Assembly: GCA_002189035.1 (NCBI GenBank)
Contig: NEEC01000007.1
Span: 372,001-436,000, forward strand
Reading direction: 5' to 3'
Length of the DNA stretch: 64,000 nt
From: Utricularia gibba
Lineage: Eukaryota > Streptophyta > Magnoliopsida > Lamiales > Lentibulariaceae
The position numbers and the translations under genes are program-made. The notes under the pieces are model-generated. The model was given only the letters and a program-made list of their open reading frames with translations, was not told the origin of the DNA and did not search any database. Positions within the stretch are counted from its first letter, which is position 1, and each line of letters opens with the position of its first letter. Below are positions 39,722 through 52,036 of this stretch, one piece after another.

Positions 39722-40965
39722 CTCCCCAACAAGCGACAGAACTTGAAACTGAGTGTCTTGTCAGAGGAATTTCCTCAAACAAGTGCAAGACACGGTCGGA
39801 AAGCCAAATTCTCTTGTACGATAAGAATTGCTAAACCAGAACCGTAAGCTCCAGGTCACGAAGAATCAATGGTAAGAGTATTCTTGGCAATGAGCTCAAA
39901 CCCGCATAGGATGCGAACGAGAAATCGGAAAATGGCAGTAGGAACCCGGTAAAAAAACTCCAGCTTTTCTCATTAATTCAGCATTGAATGCACCACATAA
40001 TGCTCAATAAATCCCATTACAATACCATTATCCCGAAAACTACACCAGCCACCAATACAGTTCATCCGCAAGCCAAATCCACACACCAACCTCAAAAAAT
40101 ATATATATACATTAAATTCCCCACGAATCAGGTGATCCCCTCCACAAACAAAAGCAAACCCTCTAAGCCCTGTAAAAGCAGAAGCTAATTAGGATTTAAA
40201 GGGGGGCAATGAATGAACTTAAAACGTGCGTAAGAGGGGGCAGCAATTAATACACTGAAGTTGAAACCCGAATAACAGGGTTTCCCAGTCGGGTTCCTTT
40301 CGGTTCGAGAACCGCGCTCATCTGCTTAAGATGGAGCAGAGACTCCATTCCAAGGGACAAGAAGGAGTGACCATTACGCCAAAGAATCTGTCCTAATCAC
40401 CGGGTTTAATTCCATCGTTTGACTTGGAAAGTCGTTTGTTTTTATTGGTATGAGTTCTTGAGAGCTACAGGTATCTGCCCTCCAGCGCAGACACGTGCCG
40501 GCATTCATACTTGGGAGTATTCCATCCCACCCCAGTAACCGCTTTCCATTCTGCTGCCAAGGGATCCCATCTTGCTACCATAGCAGCAGCCAGCAGCTAC
40601 GTTACAACTGACTAGGGATGCCTTTTTGCTTCTAGAAGGCATTTGGCCCAGCAACACCAGATCAAGGCCCACACTCTTCAAAACAGCACCACAACAAATA
40701 TTTTGCAAACAGTAAATTTTTTTTTTTTACATATTTTAAATATTTATTATAAAATTATTTTTCAAAAAGAGGGGCGCGGGAGCAACCAAAAAAGCCCGGG
40801 TTCCTATGCCCAAAATGCGGTGAGACCAAGAGCCTAACATCTCATGGGAACCATGAGCGAATAGGGAACCCTTTTTAAAAACTAACCATTTTTACATTAT
40901 TATCATATATTACGAAAAAAAATTTATATATTGAATGATTATTTTTTATGCATACTTAAAATAAG
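39722..40965. other. NPH3-gene upstream region
   Basis: Promoter and leader of the NPH3-type gene, then spacer. I see nothing coding. A GC-richer patch at about 40260-40660 and a T/A-rich patch at 40710-40960 have no feature I can name. Confidence 0.4.
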
Positions 40966-42050
40966 ATGATTACTTTTCAAATTCCTTCAAAAATAAGGAG
41001 AGGTCGAATCGAAGGAACTAACCTCTTCTTAAGACATGGAAAGAGATTCCTCTGTCTAATTTGTGGAGAATGTCCAGGACTCCAGATCCTCCTCTTGAGA
41101 CGAACCTTGTATCCTGCAGAGCACAAAATGAACGGGGATCGAACGCATTTGGATCCCGAACCAGGGCCAAGTCGAACAAATACAAGACAGCAATATGATG
41201 ATTCTGCGCTACGAGGTGATGTGCTTCTTCGTTTGGTTTGCAAACATGGTAGAATAGATAGATGGCATATGAGACGTTTGTGATCAGGGGTGGCTGCAAA
41301 TGTAAAGCTGCTACTAAAGCTTATACAAGAGCATAAAGAAGCATGCGACAGGGGGGAGCAATGACCGGCGAAGGATGCTACGGGTGGCTACCATGATGAC
41401 AATCCTAGGCAATGTGGGGGTGAGAATCCAGAAATGCCAATCATTTGGCAACAAACGACCTTCTGAGCTAAGGCGATGCGACACCAATGTCGGAACCAGC
41501 CATAGCTCAACGAGAACGATGACAGAAACAATGACGCATGACAAGGATGCGGTGAGAAGGGAGTTGAATGCAAGCTTGGCAGCAAGGAAAAGCCTAGAGA
41601 TCATGTGCTCCAGTTTGGGAAGGGAGAAGGAGATAATGGCTGTGGAACTCTCAAGGAAGGAGCAGCAATTGAGTGGAATGGAGGAGCATATCAATGACCT
41701 CAAGGAGCAAAGCAAAATGTTGCAAGAAAAACTAGGATCATGTAGGAAAGGCAGTGTTGATATAAACATGGAATCTGAAAGCTGCACAGACTTGAAAGAG
41801 CAGAACAAAGTTCTCAAAGAACAACTTCTCCGATCGATTCGTGGGTACAAGTTAATGAGGAGAAAGCTCAAGGAAGTAGAACAATAGAGTGTGGTGATGC
41901 GCAGCACATTGGGAGCAAAAGTTGAGAAAGGCCTAGGAAGGGTTCAAAGCTTCAAAGATAGCTAACAGTTGCGCAAGGAAAGCATGTCTAAAGTGGATGA
42001 TGTTCAAGAGGATATGGTTGCTTTGGAAAACATGCTTCAAAGAATTTAAA
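40966..42050 (+). pseudogene. Decayed intronless coiled-coil gene, possible retrocopy
   Basis: A continuous coding-like stretch without introns. Frame 1 (40966-41283) reads polar sequence to a stop, then continues after it with VAANVKLLLKLIQEHKEAC. At a G6 run (about 41351-41356) the sense passes to the next frame, giving a 170-codon heptad-rich tract (ELNASLAARKSLEIMCSSLG; EEHINDLKEQ; ELLRSIRGYKLMRRKLKEVE-like) ending at a TAG at 41885-41887. Beyond it the same frame keeps reading coiled-coil sequence through further TAG and TAA stops (VDDVQEDMVALENMLQRI) to about 42050. One frameshift, at least three in-frame stops and no introns suggest a processed pseudogene. The parent is not identified. 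Part could be a truncated live gene, but I think this unlikely. Confidence 0.55.
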
Positions 42051-42377
42051 GGAAGGCGCGAGTGGATGACACAAAAGCAAGATTAGGGAGGGTTCCAAGA
42101 TGTTTCATGCACCTCATTAGCATAACTGCATACAAACAGTATATTTCACTTAAAACACAGCTACAGAATGAATAACACAAAAGCAATGATCAAAATAGAC
42201 GAAATATTCACATGAAAAAAAACATGCTTCAAATGTACAAATATAACTACTAAAAAAGCAGTGGCATAAATAGTGTATAATTCGTGGCTACATCAAAAGG
42301 ATAACGAAGAATGATGCTTGGGTACCTGAAGAACATTCTAATATTGACAAAAAAAGTCACTGAGCAAATGATCATTC
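42051..42377. other. Spacer downstream of BRCA1
   Basis: AT-rich 327 bases between the decayed gene and the BRCA1 stop. Probably includes the BRCA1 3' UTR. Nothing else seen. Confidence 0.4.
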
Positions 42378-45300
42378 CTACATGTCCTGCAATCGATAAC
42401 CTGCCATGGAATTCAGAATCCACTGATTGCTTGCAAGATGTGCTCCGGTAGACCGAGCTAAAGCTTCTGCCTGAACACGCTTGTCAAGAGTTTCAATGTT
42501 GTAAACTATGTATGTCGACGCAGCATCATCTCCTCCAACAGGTTCCCTGCTCAGGATTTTTCCTCCAGCAGCCATCACTAGGTCGTGAAGGAATTCCTTG
42601 TACGAGGAGGAAAACTCGCCCATAACAAAGAATTGATATCCTTGAAAGATTCTTGCTTGCTACAAGCCATACAATAGAATGACATTAAATTTCCAAAACC
42701 TTGAGGGGAATTCAGGGGAAAAAGCTGTTCAAAGTTGCTTCATTTGATATGAAATTCTTCTTTTAATAACTACAGTAGTGTGCAGTGCTTTCTAGGTGAT
42801 CATTTCCCCAAGTTAAGAACTTCAAACATTAGCAATACCCCATTTCCAATTTTATGATTAATACTCATAATCAAAAGCCTTATACTCAGAGTCCATAATT
42901 AGACGAGAAAACCACCTTTTCCATAAGCCTTGATCTTCCAAGCCTGGGTCCGTCCCGGATTCCATGAACGTCAAGAGAAACCTCGTAAGGATGCTCATCA
43001 ACTAAATCGCCTGCATCCATGCAAGCTCTTATCCCTGCAACACATTTGGCATCAGTCGAGGTGAAATTGAGACCGCTTCAACGAAAAGGAGAATAAAGGA
43101 GAACTTTAGGGCTCGATGATAAGAAAGGCCATATGCAGCGATTATTAAAAACTCACATTCAACCCCCAAAACCCATTTTCCTTCCAAGATTCCCATTAGA
43201 AATTTGAGGGTCCGTCTGCATGCTCCGTTCTCATCTCTAGATGCAATAACATGTGTCACATTAGATTTCCAACTCTTCAGTATTCTTGCTCCTGACAAAC
43301 GCTCAAATTCATTGACAGTTTCCTGTTAAAACACAAAGCCGAAGAATCATTCTGTTCCGAAGATTCTCTATAAAAAACAAAAAATGAATATTTACCTTCT
43401 CTTCGTTGGTTAGACCGGAAAAGCAAAGGATCAAGCCCTTGAACTTGTTAGAGGTCCACTGGGACCCAAAACCTTCACTCTTCCGTACACTAGATTTTCT
43501 AACAGAACAAAGAAATGTCACTGTATGAGCCTAAAAGTTTCAAAGGCAACAAAAAAGTACAGATGCTAGTTAAACATCAGAGAACCTTTGGGTAGCCTGT
43601 TCTTTTCCATGGTTGATTTGAGATTGCTGCCCATCGCATGGAAGTTGGGAAGACGCATGAATTGGGCAAAGCATAACAAAGTTTTCCTGAAACATTTGAC
43701 AGACATTTTTTACTTCAATACTTTGAGAAACATGAACAAAATTAAGTTCCGCCAAAAAACATACATAATCCCACCGACAGTCGGGGTCAGTTTAGCACAC
43801 GGTACATGAAAGCTCCTCCTGCAGCTCTTTGCGTAACATCCGAGAGCAGCCCCTCTCAGACCACAGCAAGAGCACTTGATCCTTCTACTTCTTGACAACT
43901 CAGCTTCTAGGTTGACTACTTCGCCACCTTCAAAATATACATTAGGAGCCCTGACAAAAAAATTAGCTTGAGAATTAGATGCAGACATAACTAGCTATAA
44001 CTGAAAGAAGTATGAAAATAAATCCACACCATTCAGCACAACTTTTGTGCAAGTGGATAGCACTTCCTTCTTTGGTCTGATGATCCAGCAACTTTCCCAT
44101 TTTATAACACATCATAACGCCCGACACCTGTTTTTTTTTTCTTTTTTTGAAGTGCCAACTTTAACATTGAGAAAGAAAATGGGATAAAATGTGTAGTCTT
44201 GTACCTCTGTCACTTCAAAAGATTGACAAAAGGCGCAGCAGATTGTCTTAGCAGATGTGCTGCATTTAAGAAGCACAGGTTCTTTCAGACAGAAAGTTGC
44301 TTGATCCACGTTTGGAACTTCTGCTTTTGATTGTTTTTCATCTCTCTCACTCTCTCCGATTATTTCACAAGCCTCCAATGTCTTCAGAATTCTTCTATTC
44401 CTGCATTTCATCATACCATTTCTTTGACTTCCCCCACGCTTATTTCTTGTGACGAGGATAGTGGCTGATTCAGATTCCTTTCTGTTCCCTACAGCCTCTG
44501 TGCAGTCAAATACGCCTGCAACATTTCCATCTGGGGATGAAGTGTCAAGACGGGCGTTTTTCGTATTCCCACAGCTTCTCTTAAATGCTGAGTTTTCAAT
44601 CGTTTTCTCTTGCATGCCTTGATGGTTTACTTTATCTGTTTCACCGTGCGGCTTAACATCCACAGCAATGTTCTTAGCTCTTTTGCTTCTTCTTGTCTCG
44701 GTTACACCACTGTCCATGTTCTCAGATATTTTCGCCATAGGGGATGTTGTGCCGCCCATCTTTTGCTTGCTTTGGCTCCTCCTTTTTCTGCTGTATATCT
44801 GCAGGTTTTTTTCTGCTTCAGCAGAAGAAGACTTAAACTTTCCGGAAGTGCAGTTTTCTTCGACCAAATCTTCGAACTACTCCCCAAAAGAAAATGATTA
44901 CTGTTAAATGATATTGAGAAATCATATCAAAATATAGAATTCTTATGCTTCTTCATTGCAAAGAACTCACCTGTAAGGCCAGTGGGCTTGAACAAAGCTC
45001 TGGAGAGCAAGGCCTTTGTGTCCAGTCGAACATTTCACTATCGTCCTACCATAAAAAGAAAAAAAGAACCTTTAAAACTTTCAAGCCTTAAAGTGGGAAA
45101 CCTTAAAATATGGCAAATTTTTATGGGAACATAAACGATAACATACCATCAGGCTAGCCTTAGGGACATCATCATCCAAGTCCTTGATGTCACGAAAGTT
45201 AGGAACTTCAGGTGGTGTATACATCGGCGTACTTTCATCGGTCTCCGTACTTGATTTTTCCGGATCATCATTACCCCCTAAAGAGAAAAATGGAGTAAAA

Positions 45301-46227
45301 CTTCGTTTCTGTGGTTGAAGTTTTTCTTCAGCGATACCAATAGTTTCACAGCCGTCCGTCTTTTCTTGTACAATCCCATGCCCAGAATATACACGTTCTG
45401 GGACTTGAACCCTTTTCTTTACAGGATATGAAGGTTTTTCAGAGTGCCGGGATGATCCCTGATGATTAAATAATTCACCCGCATATCCTTCCCTTGCACT
45501 CTTTTCAGAAAACCAAGCTGTAGTACTTGTTTTGAGATTGTTTCTGGGATCATCATTGTCATCACAGGCCAGCTTTACCTCTCCTGTGCACAAAGAAAAC
45601 AACGCCATGAATGCCAATGTTTGATCATAGGGAGTAATTACGCCGCTTGGATTTAACCACAGTACCCATTACAGGTATTGAGGAAGAAGCTACTTCCTGC
45701 GATACAAGAATCTTGGCACCAGACGACGTTTTCATACTTTTGTACACGGTAACCAAGTTGTTCATATTCGGAGAAGGACGAATTTCTGCTTAAAGAAGCC
45801 GGATAACCTGAATTAACATCGCTGTCATAATTCAAACAAAATAGCTGTTCAACCATCATCCAGTACCTCTGCGCCTGTAAGGCATTTTACAAACTGGACA
45901 GAGCGACGAGGATCTCAACGATTTCTCCAAACACGAACTGCATATAAAAGTATTACAAAAAGAAGAAAAAAAAAGGGGTCAATATAACCAGTTAAGCAGA
46001 TGCACGATCGAAAGTACTGGCGACACATCGATTACTTGCAGAACACATGATTGCAGGTGAGTGCCACCGCAGAATTCAAGAGGCTCAAGCTGTTAATAAC
46101 AATCAAAAATCTCATCAATTTCTTAACACGATTCATCTCGGAAAAGAAGCAGTGAAACAACAAAAAATCACCATATCGGACACTTGAGCTCCCTTCCCAT
46201 CCTCTCCAGATGCGAAACGGCCGCCAT
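42378..46227 (-). CDS. BRCA1: BRCA1 homologue (RING, extended PHD, tandem BRCT), one frame break
   Basis: Fourteen exons: 46172-46227, 46036-46089, 45867-45937, 45666-45785, 45147-45583, 44971-45045, 44205-44876, 44030-44127, 43765-43950, 43586-43686, 43396-43498, 43157-43322, 42916-43034, 42378-42659; 846 residues after one correction. The RING finger (MAAVSHLERMGRELKCPIC, then CNHVFCNSC and CPVC) is split over exons 1-3. A charged middle follows, then a C2HC pre-PHD plus PHD module (CCAFCQ; HLHKSCAEWAPNVYF; CSCCGLRGAALGC; SFHVPCAK) and two BRCT repeats. The N-terminus matches plant BRCA1 better than BARD1. It is a nuclear E3 ligase in homologous-recombination repair. In exon 9 the coding run at 43793-43796 has four C where CAKLTPDCRWDY needs five; this is the only lesion. 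Confidence 0.9.
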
Positions 46228-47032
46228 TCTTTCCTATTCGCAGAAACTTTCGCAATGCGCTTTCTACAATGCTATGAAATGCAAACAATCCGAGAATGAG
46301 AGAATTCAAATCGAAGTGCGCGCTTATTTTCAGATATTTCAATTTAAGCGCCAAAATATATAACGAGGATTCAGATACTTCCCTCGCATATCAAAACTCT
46401 TTGGGCCAGGCCCACTTGCGTTATGCAGTGAGACGCGGCCCCAAAAATAGGTATTGGGGCCATATCTGTACTGTAGGCCCCAATGGATCCGGCTCACTGA
46501 TATCTGATCAAGCCCATTTAAAAGTTCAAATTAGGGCGGAGATTATTTTCTCGCCTTCTTCGGGCAAAGAACTGCATTTGGGTACGAAGGTTGCACTGAG
46601 CGAGCTTATAACAATGGGCGTTCTTTGATTTGATGCAATTTGATGGTATGCTGCAGCTTGAGGTGTAATTTTGTGTGGTTAGAAATGCTTAGTTTTTTTA
46701 ATGATTATTGTACTGTTCATTCACTGATTGGAGCTTCATGATGCTAGTTTTTTCATGAGGTTTATACCAGTGATAAAAGCGATATCTGAGTCAGGAAAGG
46801 TATGCTTCTGACCTTGGATTGGTCAGTGGTGGGAATGTTTTCAGATGACATTGGGCTTATTCTGGTCCAAGTTTTTTTTAACTAGATACATTGAGATTTA
46901 TTGTGTCTTGGTTCAGTCGGAGTATTTAGACATCCCTTTGTTTCTTGTGTAGAATTCTTCTGTTATTTCAAGTAATTTTTTTTTTCTCATGAGGTTTATA
47001 CCAGCGATAAATGTCGTGTTGTTTTGTAGTAA
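46228..47032. promoter_or_regulatory. Divergent promoter region, BRCA1 / PPR gene
   Basis: 805 bases between divergent start codons. The BRCA1-proximal part (46228-46400) contains TTTCAAATTTAAGCGCCAAAA-like sequence; GCGCCAAA at about 46346-46353 resembles an E2F site, which would fit S-phase expression of BRCA1. This is an inference from one short motif. No coding sequence is seen. Confidence 0.4.
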
Positions 47033-49333
47033 ATGATTCTTGCAAGAAGAACGAGCCATTGGGCAAGCGTCAATGTTCTTTTTTTTAATTCGCTATGTAA
47101 GACATCCAAAATTTCCCAAGGGGCTACATTCCAAAGGTAGTGTTTGACATGTTTCTGCAGCAGGAAAGGTTTCACGTTATATTTATTTAGCTTGAATACC
47201 TTTTTCAGTTTCTCGAGTGTGGCTGGGACAGTCCTAGTTCAAGCTCGAGACATTGGTAAACTTCATGAGGATTTGGAAATTGCAATCAATGAGCATAGGA
47301 TAACAGATGCCTGGGAATTGCATGAGAAGCACATGAGGGTAGAAGGCTTTCTAAGGAAAACAACAACTTGCAAGTTGATTGCGAGGCTGGTGGAGACTTC
47401 AGATGTTCAGTGGCTTGAGAAAGCTTATGGTTTGGTCAATACAGCATTTGAGGATCATAAACAAACCCTTTTTGATAGGGATATTTTGATGTATCTATCT
47501 TTGGGGCTTGCGAAATGTGGACTTCCAATACCAGCGGCCATACTCTTAAGGAGATTAATTCAGATGGAACAGTACCCTCCTGTCACCGTTTGGTCAGTTA
47601 TTATAGCTTTTATGTCACAGGGTTCATCAGGATCCTACGTCGCAGCTGATTTGGTTTATGAGATTGGTTACCTGTTCCAGGATGGAAGAATTGATTCCCG
47701 AAAGAAGTGTAATAGGCCCTTGATTGCAATGAAACCTAATGCAATGGCTTTTAACATTGCTTTAGCTGGTTGCCTCCTCTTTGGCACGACCAGAAAAGCA
47801 GAGTCTCTCCTCGAAATGATTCCCAGGATTAATCTCAAACCCGATGCCACAACATTACTTGTTATGGCTTGCATATATGAAAGAAATTGTCGCAGAGAAG
47901 ACCTGACTAAACTTAGAAGGCATGTTGAGGAAGTTCACAACGTAAATGCTCTTCAACTTCGTCAGTTCTACAACTGTCTTCTTTCTTGCCACTTCAAATT
48001 TGGGGACCTAGAGTCGGCAGCACGTATGATTCTTGAAATGCTTCAGAATGCAAAGAGGGCTGAAAATTCGGTTGCAGTGGCTAATTTAATATCTGAAGCT
48101 TATAACCAAGGTGATAAATTACCTATCCAATGTCTTTCAACGAATTCAGTGTGCGAATTGACGTTGGATAACTTTGAAAACCCTCCAATGATGTTAAATT
48201 ATGAAACATTTTGTCAAGATAGGAAATTCCTTATGCTTGAATCTGTGGGAAAGGAATTACTTGATGGCTTGATGTCCCAGTTACAGAAGCAAGTTGAGTT
48301 GATTACTACTGACAGAGGTATTATGAGGCCAACTGAGATAGCTCTCGTGAGGTTAGTAAAAGGTTTTTTAAAAGCTGGAAAAGCTAAGGATTTGGTGAAG
48401 TTTGCTACCAATATAGGGGATGAAGGTTGCCCTGTATCTGTTGGGAATTCGTTCCTGGCTGATATTATTAATGCTTGCATTTCCCTTGGTTGGCTGGACC
48501 ATGCATATGATCTTCTTGATGAAATGCGCTTAGCTGGAATTACCAGCAATGCCTTTCTGTACAATTCTCTTTTAGAAGCATATTACAGAGAAAATCGAAT
48601 GGGTGAAATAAAGTCGTTAGTGAGAGATGCTCGGAGGGCTGGTGTTCAGCTAGATGCAAACTCATACAAATTTTTACTCCACTCTCGGGTGCTTGAACAA
48701 GACACTGTCGGTGCCCTAGAGGTGTTCAAGGAGATGAAAGAGGCCAAATTACTTAGTGGTGGCAATGAGGAACACGGTCGCTTACAACGTCCAACAGAAG
48801 GTGAACAAGCAAGTCTGATGTCGAAGCTCTTGGAAGAAATAAAGGAAGGACAAAACATGGACTCTGGTATTACTGAATGGAACAACATTATCCATTTTTT
48901 CTGCAAAAAACGACTAATGTCAGATGCTGAGAAGGCTCTAAAGAAGATGAGGAGTTTAGGCCATACTCCGAATGCACAGACATTTCATTCCCTTGTAACC
49001 GGATATGCTTCTTCATGGGGGAAATATACTGAGGTAACAGAACTATGGGGTCAGATGAAGTCTATTGCTTCTTCCAGCGGAATGAAACTTGATGCTGAAC
49101 TTTTAGACTCAGTTCTTTTTACTTTTGTTAGGGGTGGTTTTTTTGTTCGTGCAAATGAAGTAGTGGAAATGATAGAGAATGGTACAATGTTCATAGATAA
49201 GTACCGGTACCGAAGTCTTTATCTGAAGTACCACAAAACACTCTACAAAGGTAAGACTCCAAAGTTTGAGACGGAGTCACAATTGAGAAAAAGAGAAGCT
49301 GCACTGGCATTCAAAAAATGGGTGGGCTTGTAA
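47033..49333 (+). CDS. Pentatricopeptide repeat protein, probably mitochondrial
   Basis: Two exons, 47033-47136 and 47209-49333, give 742 residues. The main exon has no suitable ATG near its 5' end; an upstream exon starting MILARRTSHWASVNVLFF joins it in frame through a 72-base GT-AG intron (AAAG|GTAGTG ... TTTTTCAG). This Arg- and Ser-rich start is a plausible mitochondrial targeting peptide. About nine helical PPR-like repeats follow, e.g. KPNAMAFNIALAGCLLFG, SNAFLYNSLLEAYYRENRMG and TPNAQTFHSLVTGYASSWGK. PPR proteins bind organellar RNA one base per repeat. It resembles the remembered At4g17616-type group; the target RNA is unknown. Convergent with the remorin gene, 316 bases downstream. 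Confidence 0.87.
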
Positions 49334-49649
49334 TGCATGTTGTCAACATCATGCGTATTCCAGGCTGCTTCTGTTGAATCCTGATCTGTGTAATGGCCTG
49401 TCAAGCATGTGTCATTTTATTTCCTACTGGAAAGGATCAAGATTTTCCTGATGCTCTGAACAAGTTTACTCTTGAGCTCAGGATATTAACTGGGGTGCAA
49501 GTTAAAAGAGTGATGAAAGGCAGCAAATTTGAGGCGCTGGAATGAAATAGATAGTAGAACCAGTTTCTACACCGGCTATACAAGTGGGGGTGCAAGTTTT
49601 GAGGATCAAACACTTCAGGATCGATGTATCATTGGCCTTGAAAAACCTA
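49334..49649. other. Convergent spacer, PPR / remorin
   Basis: 316 bases holding both 3' UTRs. Nothing else recognised. Confidence 0.4.
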
Positions 49650-52036
49650 TTACCAGCCACAGCAAATGTAAGGAAAAGATGGTAGTGTGCCTGTTTGGCG
49701 AATGTACTCTGCCTGAGCTTTGGTTTTCTCAGCCAATTTGTTCTTTTTCGCCTCTGCAGCCATACGTTTTTCCTCGGATTTCTGCCGTGCTAATGCTATC
49801 CTTTTCACCATCTTTGCTTGAGCTTGGGCTCTTAGTTGCTCGATATGTACCTGGAAATTGAAGGCCACCAGGTAATTGTTTTTCGAATTGTACTCGAGGA
49901 AGTGTAATAGGATCAGGGAAAAAGATGGAAGATTCTAACCTCTATTTTCCTCATATCAGATTCAAGTTTTGCTTTCTGCCGACCTTCCCATGCTTGAATT
50001 CGGATATCTTCTCGTTTAAACCTGAAAGTGGAAGGTTCTGGTTAAAGGCTGCATTTGCTGAAGGTAAGGATGGTGAGTTAAAACACTCGATGAGTAATTC
50101 CAAAAAAAAAAAAAAAGAACCTAGAAGATGAACTGCAAGACTAACCTAGCTGCATATTTTGCTCTTTCAGCTTCTTCCCATGCAGCAGCACGTTTTGCAT
50201 ATTCAGCGCATTCATTCTCGTCACCTGCATTCTCACTTCCAGAAACATTCTTGTCCTTCTCATTCTTGCTTGCCCACGCTGCAATATTCAGCTTACCTAG
50301 TTGAACTCCAAGGGCCATTATCTCCTTTCGGGTTTTCATCTTCAGCTCCTGCTCAGACATGTCTTTCTTCCCTGTCTCGCCCGAGTTTTGGGTTGGGTTG
50401 CTGCTAATACAGAGTTCGGTAGGAGTTGGTGCGGGCTCTCCTCTGCGAGGAGTCGATGGCATAGATGAAGTTGGACTTCGGAGTGGAGTCGTTGCACTTA
50501 GCGGGGTAGCAGTTCTTGAAGGTTCTTGGCTTGGTATTGGCGTCATCTCAGTTCCCATATCTCTCATTGAAACAGATCTCACCATTGGAACCCCTGCAAA
50601 AACCATCATGATGAGGTGAATTTACACAGATCTAGTTTCGACTCCTCGATGAAATATTCAAGAGAAGGCAACAACAGTCACCTTTGTTTTCTTCGGTCAC
50701 ACTTAAATCCTTGCTCCCCGTGCACAAATCAGTGAAGGCAATTTGTCCACTTGCTTGCCCTGAAGCTGGACCAGCTTCATGAGAAAGAAGCCCGGATCTC
50801 AAAGTAGCCGTCTGCGGCGCTGGCTGAACAAACTCCACACTTTTCACCAACGCCTTGTTCTCAGAAATAACTGCCTCGGGAGCCACCTTCACTACATTAG
50901 ACGTAGATGCCCAGCTTCCCCGATTCTGCTGCACGTTGCTTTTCTTCCCCAGACTCCCTTGGGCGCTCTGTTTGTTCATGATCCACTTCTCAGCATCATT
51001 CCATTTCGATGGCATCGGCCTCGCCAACGTCCGTGCCACAGATTGGTGCAGCGATCTCTCTCCTTTATGAAACTCGAAGCTGGATGTGCTATCATAATCC
51101 AGATTCTCATCTTCATACCGATGCGAATCGGCAGGATCGGCCTTGGAGTAGCCATGTTGCCCTTGTAACGTTCTTAGCCGCCCCGCCGCGTCGGAAATCT
51201 CACTCAGAACAAGGCCGTCTGTCTTCGGCTGCTGCGGTAATAAATTCGCACTACCTCCTTGGTTGCTCTCTGATACAGCAGAATCTGATTTGGTAGGCGG
51301 ATCCTCAGCAGGTGAAGCTACTGCATCAACAGATCGCAGATTTGAAAATCAGTCTGCAGAATCTTTAATATCATCACCGAATTCACGCAATAATTCAACT
51401 TCTTCCACCCCGTTCGGGTGAAGTAAATGCCGAGTTCTGGAGGAAAAAGCCACGATACAAGGAGCAGAAAGGGATACGAAATATCGGCAGTCATATCATT
51501 ACTCCAAACTATTCGAGTCACAGAAGAGGAACCAATAGCAACCGTTGGATGCAGATTTCAAGGCCCGTTGGCGTTCATGAATCGACGGCATTAATACGGA
51601 CACGGGAATGGAAAGAATGAATGCATAGAAAATAAAATAATACTCAGAATTCGCCGACCTCGTGAATCAAAATCTCCGTCTGGAGAAGATAGCAGCAAGC
51701 TGTTCTTGACGAACTCCGAATCCTCCATTCGCGAAGGAGATGTCCTCGGAGAGTTGCTTGTTGATCCGTCTTTCTTCTTCGCTCCTAGGAGCCGCATCCT
51801 CAGCTTGCTTGGCGATAAAATACCAGTCTGCAGAGGGAACAGCAGAACAAATACATCCGACGATTTTCACACAAATCGAGCGAAGAACCCAAACGAATCG
51901 ATCCAATGAGGAAGGAGATCAGATCAGGTTTGGGAAAAAAAAAAGAGCATAAACCGAGAAACAGCGTGCGCTATCTATCTATTCCGAGAAGAATAGGAGT
52001 CCGAACCTGAACTTTGTGTATCCTCTCGTACTCCAT
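49650..52036 (-). CDS. Remorin family protein, group 6
   Basis: Six exons: 52007-52036, 51644-51827, 50682-51320, 50146-50593, 49940-50021, 49650-49850; 527 residues. Exon 1 encodes only MEYERIHKVQ, continuing TGILSPSKLRMRLLGAKKK. A long Ser/Pro-rich disordered region carries the group-specific blocks YDSTSSFEFHKGERSLH and MPSKWNDAEKWIMNKQ. The C-terminal remorin domain is a coiled coil (AAWEEAERAKYAARFKRED, KAKLESDMRKIE, KMVKRIALARQKSEEKR) ending PYICCGW, where the cysteine pair is a likely S-acylation anchor. Remorins are plant-specific proteins of plasma-membrane nanodomains that take part in signalling and in control of cell-to-cell movement. All splice sites are GT-AG and in frame. Confidence 0.93.

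Noticed and set aside
40260-40330. tRNA-like TTCGAGAACC segment (GGTTCGAGAACC)
   Set aside because: No acceptor stem, D arm or anticodon arm can be placed around it.
43141-43175. Possible extra frame break in BRCA1 near a C5 run
   Set aside because: Donor at 43156 leaves one base that completes Trp with the next exon (GVEWIRACM); frame is intact.
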